Source of the DNA: Pyxidicoccus trucidator
Lineage (GTDB): Bacteria > Myxococcota > Myxococcia > Myxococcales > Myxococcaceae
DNA: 64,000 nt
Direction: 5' to 3'
Assembly (NCBI RefSeq): GCF_010894435.1
Contig: NZ_JAAIXZ010000001.1
Location: forward strand, 1,456,322-1,520,321
Position 1 is the first letter of the stretch, and every line of letters begins with the position of its first letter. The notes under the pieces are model-generated. The model made no database searches. It had not been told where the DNA came from and saw nothing but the letters and a program-made list of their open reading frames with translations. The position numbers were made by a program, and so were the translations under genes. Shown piece after piece: positions 46,542 to 55,600 of this stretch.

Positions 46542-49500
46542 GTGTCCTCTCCCTTCCTGTCGATTCCCGAATCCCAGTGGGTCGCGGCCAACGCGCATGC
46601 CTTCGCCATCCGCGACGGCTTCCCGGTGAGTCCCGGCCACACGCTGGTGATTCCCCGGCGACTGGTGGCCACCTGGTTCGAGGCCACGCCCGAGGAGCAA
46701 CGCGCCATCTTCGAGTTGGTGGAGGTGGTGCGGCACGGGCTGGAGGCCGAGCTCCGGCCCCAGGGGTACAACATCGGTATCAACGTGGGCGCGGCGGCCG
46801 GGCAGACGGTGTTCCACCTGCACGTGCACGTCATTCCCCGCTTCCAGGGAGACATGGCGGACCCTCGCGGGGGAGTCCGGCATGTGATTCCGGGCAGGGG
46901 CAACTACCTCACCGGGCAGGCGAAGCCGCTGGCCACGGGAGGCGTGGAGGACCCCTTCCTGGCGCACCTGGAACCGCTGTTCTCGAAGGCGATGGAGGTC
47001 GCGGTGCTCGCGGCCTTCGTCCAGGACAGCGGGCTGGCGGTGCTGCGCGAGTCCGTGGACGCGGCGCTGGCCCGGGGAGCGAGGGTCCGAATCCTCACGG
47101 GGGACTATCTCGCCATCACCCAGGCCGACGCACTGCGCCGGCTGCTCGACTGGATGGACGAGGACACCGCGCTCCAGCGCGAGGGGCGAGGCCGGTTCGA
47201 GGCGCGCGTGGTGGAGGTGGAGAAGCAGGGCGTGCCCTCGTTCCATCCAAAGTCCTGGCGCTTCCTGGGGCCCGGACTGGCGGTGGCCTACGTGGGGTCG
47301 AGCAACATCTCCCGTGCGGCGCTGAAGACAGGCATCGAGTGGAACCTGCGTGTCGAGCGCGACCGCGACCCACGGGCCTGGAGCGAGGTGGTGGAGGCTT
47401 TCGAGGGCTGGTGGGCGCGAGCGTCCCTGCTGGATGCGGAGTGGGTGGAGCGCTACGCCCGCCGTGCACGGGACGCGGGCCGTGCGCTCCCGCCCGGTGA
47501 CATGGAAGTGGAGGCGACGCTTCCCCGGCGCGAACCCCATGCGTTGCAGCGGCAGGCACTGGAAGCGCTGGCACGAGGCCGGAGGGAGGGGCGCCGCCGG
47601 GCGCTCGTCGTCCTTGCGACCGGGCTGGGCAAGACGTTGCTCGCTACGCTCGACGTGGAGGCGTTTGGAAAGGAGTTGGAGCGGACGCCCCGGGTGCTCT
47701 TCCTGGCTCATCGCGAGGAGCTGCTCGTCCAGGCAGCGGAGACCTTCCGGCGGCAGCTGCCGGGCCTGCGCTTCGGCTGGTGCGTCGGTGGGCGTTCCGA
47801 GCTCATGGGTGACGTGGTGTTCGCTTCGGTCCAGAAGCTCTCCCAGCCGGAGTGCCTGCAGCGGCTCCGCGAGACGGCGACCTTCGACTACGTCATCGTG
47901 GACGAGGTGCATCACGCCGCGGCGGCGAGCTACCGGGCCATCCTCGCGTGCCTGGAGCCGTTGTTCCTGCTGGGTCTCACGGCAACACCCGAGCGTGCGG
48001 ACGACGGCGATGTGCTCGGCATCTTTGATGACCATCTCGCCTGGCGCTCGGACCTGGGCGAGGGAATCCAGCAAGGTCTGCTCGCGCCGTTCGCCTACTT
48101 CGGCCTGAGGGATGATGTGGAGTACGACAACATCCCGTGGAAGAACCGGCGCTTCGACGCTGAACAGCTCTCTCAGGCGGTCCAGACGGAAGCGCGCATG
48201 CAGACGCTGTGGCGCGCGTGGCGGGAACACACCGCGAGCCGCACGCTGGTGTTCTGTTGTTCGGTGAGCCATGCCCAGTACGTGCAGCAGTGGCTGACCC
48301 ATCAGGGCGTGCGCGCGGTTGCGGTCTACGCGGGAACAGGCTCGGCTGACAGGGCGCAGTCACTCCGGCAGCTCGCCGAGGGCACGCTGGACGCGGTATG
48401 CGCCGTGGACCTGTTCAACGAGGGAGTCGACGTCCCAAGCATCGACCGGGTGGTGATGCTGCGTCCCACGGAGTCTCCGGTGGTGTTCCTCCAGCAGCTC
48501 GGCCGCGGGCTGCGGAAGTTCGAGGGCAAGGCGCAGGTCACCGTCATCGACTTCGTGGGCAATCACCGGATGTTCCTCGATCGCGTACGCACGCTCCTGG
48601 CGCTGGGGAAGAGCCCGGTGTCGCTGCGCGACTTCCTCGTGGGCGGCAAGGACCCCGAGCTGCCCCCCGGCTGTGCCGTCCAGGTGGAGGTGGAAGCCAA
48701 GGACCTGCTCAAGGACTTTCTTCCTGCCGGAGGCACGGAGGTCGAGCGCGTCTACCGTGAGCTGCGAGACGCGCGCGGAGAGCGGCCCACCGTGGGCGAG
48801 CTGCACCGCCGGGGTTACACGCCCGCGACCCTGCGCCGGGCTCACGGAAGCTGGTTCAACTTCGTGAAGAGCGAGGGGGACCTCAAGGAAGGTGAAGCCC
48901 GCGCGCTGGAGCAAGGGCAGGACTGGTTCGAGGAACTCGAGCTCACTCCTCTGAGCAAGTGCTTCAAGATGGTGCTGCTGGAAGCCCTGCTCGAAGCCGA
49001 CGCCCTGGAGAAGGGAATGGCATTGCCCGAGCTGGCCCGACGAAGCCTCGCCATCCTCCAGCGTTCACCTGAGCTGCTCCAGGACCTGGAGGAGGTGGAA
49101 GCACTGGACGACCCTCGGAACCCGAGCGCCGCGAAGTTCCTCGCCTACTGGAAGGCCAATCCCCTCAAGGCCTGGACCCAGGGCGGCAGGTGGTTCCGGG
49201 TGGACGATGACCGGCTCATCTCGCGCCTCCCGATTGCGGCGGAGACGAAGCAGTCCTTCGAGGCGATGACCTACGAGCTGGTGGACTACCGGCTCGCGCA
49301 GTACCGGCGGCGACGACAGCCCCAGGCGGAAGGAGCGGCGTTCGAGGCCAAGGTCTTCTCGAACAAGAAAGACCCCATCCTCAAGCTACCGGACCGGGAC
49401 CAGCGCCCGGACCTGCCCTCGGGTGCCACGGATGTCCGACTGCCTGATGGGAGTGTCTGGCGCTTCGACTTCGTGAAGATCGCCATCAACAAGGCTCGGC

Positions 49501-50765
49501 CGCCGGGCACGCAGCGCAACCAGCTACACGACCTTTTGAGGCAGTGGTTTGGTCCCACCGCGGGCATACCGGGAACAGCCTTTCGCGTTCGCTTCACGCC
49601 TGGGCCTGATGGCTGGTGGGTGGAGCCCGTGCAGGCGGAGGTGATTCCCTTCGCGCGTCCCGGAACGCTGGTGGCATTTCCCAGCCTGCGGGCGGCGGCG
49701 GGATTGGTGGACCCCACGGTATCGCTGGAGAGCGCTCCGGAAGCGGAGCAGGTCCGCCTGCCAGTCCAAGCGCGAGGCGAGGGACTGTTCGCGGTACGCG
49801 CCTCGGGCGACTCCATGGAGGGAGGCGAGCGGCCCATCCGGGATGGCGATTGGCTGGTCATGCGCTACGCGCGAGCCGCGGGTGCTGGCTCCGTGGAAGG
49901 CAAGGTGGCCCTCGTCCAGGTGCCAGACCCCGCCGGATTCGCCTGTCAGGTGAAACGGCTCGTACGGGTCGACGGCCGTTGGCTCCTGCGCTCCGACAAT
50001 CCGGCGCGCCCCTCGTTCGAGGCAGGCAGGGAGGTGGTGCCCATTGCACTGCTCGTCGAGGTCATCGCGCCCGAGCGCCTCGGCCCCGAGCGGAGTGCAC
50101 GGCTCACGGATGAGCAACTCATGGAACACTTTGGCCTGAGGTCAGCTCCGAAGACGGGTCGCTACGAAGGCCATCTGTTCCTGTGCATCACCGAGAAGGG
50201 AACGCTCGTGGAGCCTGATCGCCTGAGCACGCGAATCGCGGACCGCAGGCCCGCGGAGACCGCCTTCGTGCTCACGAGAGAGGCACCACAGGCCCCTTGG
50301 CGATACTGGGGCGTAGCGCACTGGAGCGAGGACGAGGACCAATGGACGCTCGCGGTACCGGTGGACTACGGCACCTGGCGCTCCCTGGGTCAGGGACGTA
50401 GCAGCTCAAGGCGATTGACTGACGAGACAACGGCACAGGCTGCCAGATGGGTCGACGATTTCCTGGCGAAGAATCCCCCAGGTCGACTCATCGAGCGTAA
50501 CGGGAAGCAGTGCCGCATCGTGGGCAGAGCCTCGGCAGGAGGTCTGCGTATCGACGGCGGGGAGGATGGATTCGAGGAACGGACGGTCAGCCTCACGGAC
50601 ATCGCCTGGGCGCTGGCCGCCCAACAGGAGGCCCGTGAATCCGGTGGCACGCTCGATGAGGCGCGCGTGAACCGACTGCGCTACCTCGAAGGCACGCCCA
50701 AGGAGTCCACTCGCTGGATTGACACTGGCTGGGCCCTGTTCCTCCTCAGCGTCGTGCCGCACTGA
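46542..50765 (+). CDS. HIT-PLD-SF2 helicase-S24 protease fusion protein
   Basis: 1407 residues from a GTG, which gives the usual HIT start (SSPFLSIPESQW). Domain order: HIT, 1-110, triad H92-x-H94-x-H96; PLD-type nuclease, about 130-290, H235-x-K237 and GSSNISRAAL; SF2 helicase, about 320-700, Walker K364 (TGLGKT), DEVH 454-457 and QLGRGLRK; DUF3427-like region, about 700-1040; S24 protease, about 1045-1170, S1091 (GDSM) and K1138 (VKRL) with an Ala1053-Gly1054 bond at LexA-like distance; a C-terminal domain of about 240 residues. A nucleotide-hydrolysing, DNA-cutting, self-processing defence or repair enzyme is inferred. Gene order does not suggest an operon with the toxin downstream. Confidence 0.9.
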   Translation: MSSPFLSIPESQWVAANAHAFAIRDGFPVSPGHTLVIPRRLVATWFEATPEEQRAIFELVEVVRHGLEAELRPQGYNIGINVGAAAGQTVFHLHVHVIPRFQGDMADPRGGVRHVIPGRGNYLTGQAKPLATGGVEDPFLAHLEPLFSKAMEVAVLAAFVQDSGLAVLRESVDAALARGARVRILTGDYLAITQADALRRLLDWMDEDTALQREGRGRFEARVVEVEKQGVPSFHPKSWRFLGPGLAVAYVGSSNISRAALKTGIEWNLRVERDRDPRAWSEVVEAFEGWWARASLLDAEWVERYARRARDAGRALPPGDMEVEATLPRREPHALQRQALEALARGRREGRRRALVVLATGLGKTLLATLDVEAFGKELERTPRVLFLAHREELLVQAAETFRRQLPGLRFGWCVGGRSELMGDVVFASVQKLSQPECLQRLRETATFDYVIVDEVHHAAAASYRAILACLEPLFLLGLTATPERADDGDVLGIFDDHLAWRSDLGEGIQQGLLAPFAYFGLRDDVEYDNIPWKNRRFDAEQLSQAVQTEARMQTLWRAWREHTASRTLVFCCSVSHAQYVQQWLTHQGVRAVAVYAGTGSADRAQSLRQLAEGTLDAVCAVDLFNEGVDVPSIDRVVMLRPTESPVVFLQQLGRGLRKFEGKAQVTVIDFVGNHRMFLDRVRTLLALGKSPVSLRDFLVGGKDPELPPGCAVQVEVEAKDLLKDFLPAGGTEVERVYRELRDARGERPTVGELHRRGYTPATLRRAHGSWFNFVKSEGDLKEGEARALEQGQDWFEELELTPLSKCFKMVLLEALLEADALEKGMALPELARRSLAILQRSPELLQDLEEVEALDDPRNPSAAKFLAYWKANPLKAWTQGGRWFRVDDDRLISRLPIAAETKQSFEAMTYELVDYRLAQYRRRRQPQAEGAAFEAKVFSNKKDPILKLPDRDQRPDLPSGATDVRLPDGSVWRFDFVKIAINKARPPGTQRNQLHDLLRQWFGPTAGIPGTAFRVRFTPGPDGWWVEPVQAEVIPFARPGTLVAFPSLRAAAGLVDPTVSLESAPEAEQVRLPVQARGEGLFAVRASGDSMEGGERPIRDGDWLVMRYARAAGAGSVEGKVALVQVPDPAGFACQVKRLVRVDGRWLLRSDNPARPSFEAGREVVPIALLVEVIAPERLGPERSARLTDEQLMEHFGLRSAPKTGRYEGHLFLCITEKGTLVEPDRLSTRIADRRPAETAFVLTREAPQAPWRYWGVAHWSEDEDQWTLAVPVDYGTWRSLGQGRSSSRRLTDETTAQAARWVDDFLAKNPPGRLIERNGKQCRIVGRASAGGLRIDGGEDGFEERTVSLTDIAWALAAQQEARESGGTLDEARVNRLRYLEGTPKESTRWIDTGWALFLLSVVPH

Positions 50766-50875
50766 CTGGGTCCAACCCAGCTATGACCATGATGGAGATG
50801 CGCCTGGAACCTCGCGATGCAATGAACACTCATGCATCCCTCCGCCATGCATTCTCCCCATGTCACTGGAAAGCT

Positions 50876-51682
50876 ATGACGCCACCTCGTTCCCGGCATG
50901 CGTGGATGCTCGTGGGCAGCCTGCTCCTCGGAGCCTGTGCGGGTACTCCTGGCCGCCAGCGTGCCGAGGCGTACCGCTTCGACACCGTGACGAATGCCTG
51001 CCGGCAGAATCCCGCCAATTGCGTCCTGGCGGCTGGGAAGGAATCCGCGGGACACACCGTGGCTGCGGCGGGCATCACGGGCCATGTGGCCGTCCGCTTG
51101 CTGGAAGACCCGGTCAGGGCCCTCATTGACGCGGCACTCGTCGAATGCGCCGACCTGGCGCGCTCGGAAGTCCTGCTCCGGCACCGACAGGACTTCGCGG
51201 GCCAGAGCCCTTCACGAGAAGAGTGCAACCAGCAGGTGAAGGACGCGGCGGGCAGGCGCATGATTCGGGCCGTGCAGCTGGGCACGGAGATGCACTAGGC
51301 TGCTCGGAAGTGCGCGGAGAAGCGGCTGGGCCAGTTGCGCCCAGGTGGCTTCAACCTGGAGCCGCACTACCGCTACGACTCCAAGTCCGGGCAGACGAAG
51401 CACATTCCCGAGGAGGACGTCGCGGCGCTTCGGGAGTCCGGCAATGGCGGCGAGTTGCTGGGGACGCTTGTTCCCGACGTCGTGATTCACGATGGGAATC
51501 CGCTCCACATCCAGGCCGTCTATGACTTCAAGTTCCCATGCTTCCATCTGGATGGCATGCCTCAGTGGAGCAGGTATCCACCAGGACATCCGCATCAAGG
51601 GCTTGGACAAGATCGGGTCTACCGAATCGCCTTGGGAAAGCCAGCCGCACGCGTAGCCCCCAGGATTGGAGTCCAACGATGA
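50876..51682 (+). pseudogene. Lipoprotein PD-(D/E)xK-like nuclease toxin, interrupted by in-frame TAG
   Basis: Open frame of 269 codons with a TAG at codon 141 (51296-51298). Before it lies a lipoprotein signal (LLLGAC, C21), then a Cys-bearing carrier segment (ACRQNPANC, ECNQQV). After it, in the same frame, is a toxin domain (RPGGFNLEPHYRYD) with P200-D201 (LVPDVV) and D217-F-K219 (AVYDFKFPC), a PD-(D/E)xK-like core. The reading frame is otherwise intact and its real stop overlaps the immunity gene (ATGA). It matches remembered SitA-type toxins. The stop is probably a GAG to TAG change. The 140-residue first part could still be made; readthrough is possible but unlikely. Confidence 0.75.
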
Positions 51683-52578
51683 GCAAGCATCATCCCCGGA
51701 TTCGTCTCCGAAAGCCCAATGGCGTGCCCATCGCATGCGACGCGCTGAGCATCAACTTCTACATGCGCCATCCGCATCGTGAGTTGGCGCCCGGGCTCGT
51801 CCGCTCCTTCGAGCTCTACCGGCACGCGATGGGAGGACATGTCCTCGGCCAATACATGGAGGAGACAGGAAACTGGGCGGAACTCGACGACTCCGGCTGG
51901 GAGCGACTTCATCGCGAGACGCTTGACGATCCCTTCCCTTACTACGACCTGAGAGAAATGACGGGTGAGGAGTCGTTCTACCGGATCGACTACCGCGGCC
52001 CGCTGTTCGTCGCGCCGGAGGAGGAACCCGACAGGGTATGCGCGGTCAGCTTCTGGCTGCCCACCGAGTACCTGGAGGAGCACGGGCCGGGGCAGGTGCG
52101 CGAGCTGGCGCTGGAGCTGGCCGCCCCGCTCCCCTTCTGCTCCGGCCACGCGGGCTTCGCCTTCAACACTGAGCACGACCTGCTCTACGCGAAGCCTGAG
52201 CTCCGCAAGCTGTGCTTCCTCCATCCGGGAATGGATGCCCCCAGAATCAGCACGCTCTCGATGGAGCTTGGCACGAAGGTCCGTTCGGCCTCGTGGCTGA
52301 CCTTCCTGGGCCAGCCCGTGCTGGGCGAGTTCGGGGGCGCAAGCGGGCTCCGCGCCCGGCTGCGCTCACCGGACATCACCGTGCAGGAGTTGGAGGGTGA
52401 GCGCGTCGTCGTCACCCTGGGCTCCTGGCCGGAAGCGGGAGAGGACGGACGCATGCCACCCTCCTACCGGGAGCTGGCTCGCGTCCTGGAGCCCTGGCTC
52501 TTCCATGAGCGGTACCTTGTCGATTCAACCCTCACCCCTGAAGAACTGCGCCGCTGGGAGCGCCGGCTTCTCGACTGA
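51679..52578 (+). CDS. Type VI immunity-family (DUF3396-like) protein
   Basis: 299 residues, no signal peptide. The sequence resembles the DUF3396/type VI immunity family, with NFYMRHPHRE early, VCAVSFWLPTEYLEE in the middle and HAGFAFNT later. Its ATG overlaps the toxin stop (ATGA, 51679-51682), the tight coupling expected of a toxin-immunity pair. The reading frame is intact, although the toxin gene is broken, so immunity to sibling strains' toxin has probably been kept. Family naming is from memory of motif patterns. Confidence 0.75.
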   Translation: MSKHHPRIRLRKPNGVPIACDALSINFYMRHPHRELAPGLVRSFELYRHAMGGHVLGQYMEETGNWAELDDSGWERLHRETLDDPFPYYDLREMTGEESFYRIDYRGPLFVAPEEEPDRVCAVSFWLPTEYLEEHGPGQVRELALELAAPLPFCSGHAGFAFNTEHDLLYAKPELRKLCFLHPGMDAPRISTLSMELGTKVRSASWLTFLGQPVLGEFGGASGLRARLRSPDITVQELEGERVVVTLGSWPEAGEDGRMPPSYRELARVLEPWLFHERYLVDSTLTPEELRRWERRLLD

Positions 52579-52637
52579 AGGGGCCGCCAGGCGGAGGCGC
52601 CGCCCGCCGGACACCCAACGCCCTCGGGCCTACCGCC

Positions 52638-55600
52638 TCACCCCACTCCACCTTCCCCACCGAAGCGCAGCAGGGCCAGCAACTGGTCGGGTGAAAGCGC
52701 CGCGGCACCGTCCGCCTCGGACAACAGGCTGTCGGCCAGCTCTCGCTTCTCCGCGTGCAGCGCGAGGATGGCCTCCTCCAGCGTCCCCTCGGACACCAGC
52801 CGCGACACCGTGACGGGCTTCGTCTGCCCAATCCGGTGCGCCCGGTCCGTGGCCTGGTCCTCGACCGCCGGGTTCCACCATGGGTCCAGGTGGATGACGT
52901 GGTCGGCCGCGGTGAGGTTGAGGCCCGTGCCTCCCGCCTTCAGCGAGATGAGGAACAGCTCCCCCTCCCCCCGCTGGAAGGCCTCCACCCGCGCCTGCCG
53001 CTCCGCTGGCGGCGTCTGCCCGTCCAGGTACTGCATGGACACGCCCCGCGCCTCCAGCGCCTCACGCACCAGCGCCAGGTGCTTGACGAACTGGCTGAAG
53101 ACGAGCGCCTTGCCGCCCTCGGCCCGCACCGTGTCCACCAGCTCCAGCAACCGCTCCAGCTTGGAGGACGGCAGGGGCGAGTCCCTGTCCACCAGCCTCG
53201 GGTGACACGCGGCCAGACGCAGCCGGGTGAGGGCGGCCAACATCGCGAAGCGCTGCTCCGGCCCGGGTGCGTCGCCCAGCTGCGCCAGCGCGGCCAGGCG
53301 CACGTCGTCGTAGAGACGGCGCTCCCCCTCGGACAGGGCGACAGGCACCACCGTCTCGATGCGCGCGGGCAGCTCGCGCGCCACCTGCGCCTTGGTGCGG
53401 CGCAGCAGGAAGGGCCGCACCACGCGGGCCAGCGACGCGCGGGCGTGCGCGTCTTTCGCGCGTTCAATGGGCGCGGCGAAGCGCTCGCGGAAGGACTCGC
53501 GGCTGCCGAGCAACCCGGGGAAGAGCAGCGCGTAGAGGCTCCACAGCTCCGACAGGCTGTTCTCCACGGGCGTGCCGGTGAGGGCCACGCGGGCCTCGGC
53601 CTTCACGGCGCGCACCGCGCGGGCCCTCGCGGTGTCCGGGTTCTTCACCGCCTGGGCCTCGTCCACGATGAGTGTCGCGAAGGACACGCCAGCGAAGCGC
53701 TCCGCGTCCCGCACGAGCAATCCGTAGCTGGCGACCAGCACGTCACCGGGCCCCAGCGTGTCCAGCAGCGCCTCGCGCTCCGCCTCGCGGTAGGAGTGCA
53801 CGCGCAGGGACGGAGCGAAGCGCTCCGCCTCGCGCACCCAGTTGAAGCCCACGGACGTGGGGGCTACCACCAGCGCGGGGCCCTCCCCCGCGCGGTGCAG
53901 CAGCAGCGCCAGCGCCTGGAGCGTCTTGCCCAGGCCCATGTCGTCCGCGAGGCACCCGCCCGCGCCCCACCCGGCCAGCCGCGCCATCCAGGTGAAGCCC
54001 TCGCGCTGGTAGTCGCGCAGCTCGGCCTTCAGCTTCCGGGGCACCCGTACCTTCAGGGCCTGCGCCTCGCGGACGCGGGTGGCCAGCCGGCGCCAGTCGG
54101 GCGGGGCGTGCACATGTGCTCCCGCCTCCGCCAGCGCATCCAGGGCGGGCGCCGCCGCCGCGCTCACCTCCAGCCCGTGGCGCGTGGAGTGGGCCAGGTC
54201 CGACAGCGGGGCGAGCCGCTCGCGCAGCTCCTCCGTGAGGCGCATCCACCGGCCCGGCCCCAGCCGCGCGTAGCGGTGGCCACGGCGCACGGCCTCCAGG
54301 AGCACGGCCAGCTCCACGCGCTCCCCATCCACCTCCGCGCCGCCCTGCACGCCGAACCAGTCCCGCCCCCGCTCCACCCGCACCTTCAGGCCGGACAGGT
54401 CCGCCCAGCGCGACACCTTCCAGGGCCGCTCCTCCCACTCCACCGTCACGGCGGGGCCGGCGAGCGGCTCCAGCGCCTCCAGCAGCGCGAGCGTGGACGC
54501 CACGTCCTCGCGCGTGAAGCGGTGGGAGTCCGCGGGCAGGCCCAGGCGCTCGAGCAGGGCGGAGGCCTCGGCGCGCTCGGCCTCCAGCGCCCGACAGACG
54601 CGAACGCGCTGGCGACCCCGATGGCCGCGCACCACCGGCGGGCCCTCGCCAGGAGGCTGCGGCGGAGCCTCCGGGAGGGGCCGGGCGAGCACCACGCCCT
54701 CCAGGGCCTCGTCCCCCACGGGGCGCAGGCGGACGAGCAGCCCGGGAGCCGGCGCCACCTCGGTCCCCTCCAGGGACTCGGGCAGGGAGAGCGGGAAGCG
54801 GGCCTCCAGCCCGGCGAGGCTCGACAGCAGCGAGTGGCGCGCCGAGGTGGGAAGCCGGGAGCCGAACTCTCCCAGCGTGGTGAGCAGCGCGCGAGCCTCG
54901 GGTGGCACCGTCACCAGGGTGATGCGAGGCACCTCCAGTTCCACCAGCAGCCACGGCAGGGGCGACAAGGGCTCCCGAGTCGGCGGGCACAGGTCTTCCG
55001 CCCGGATGGGTGTCCCGTCGATGGAGGGGCGCACGCGGAGGGTGCCGTCCTCCTGCTCCTCGAAGGTGAAGCCGAGCCGGGCCTCGCGAACCCGGAGCGG
55101 CACGTCGGGACGCTCCGCCAGGCGCAGCCTTGGGCTGTGCGAGAGCGCCCGCAGCGCCTGGAGGAGCAGCGTCCAGTTGCCCCCGCTCGGGGCGGGCATG
55201 TAGCTGGCGCTGGAGGACAGCGCGGAGCCGGCGTCTATCAGCGCGAGCGCGTCCTGCTCGCCGGGCAGGGTGAGCAGGGAGCGGACCTCGCTCCGGTCCC
55301 GCCATCCCACCTGGGTCCCCTTGGAGAGCGTGCCCTTCTTCGTCAGCCGGTGGACGTAGGGCCGCAGGATGAAGGAGCGGGAGGTGGCGCCCTCGAGGCG
55401 GAAGGTGAGCTGGTCCGCGGGCGACGAGGCCGCGGGAGCCTGGGCCGCGAGTGACGCGGTCTCCAGGGCGGCGAGGATCCGCTGACCGGGGACGACGAAG
55501 AGCTGCTCGGCCAGCTGCGTGTTGAAGTCCGCTGAGCTCTTCCGGGAGAGCACGTCCAGCACCGCGTCCAGCGCGGTGAGCGCGTGCACGCAGCGGGCCT

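Noticed and set aside
50876-51682. A frameshift in the toxin gene
   Set aside because: Both parts are in the same frame, separated only by one TAG codon, so it is a nonsense change and not an insertion or deletion.
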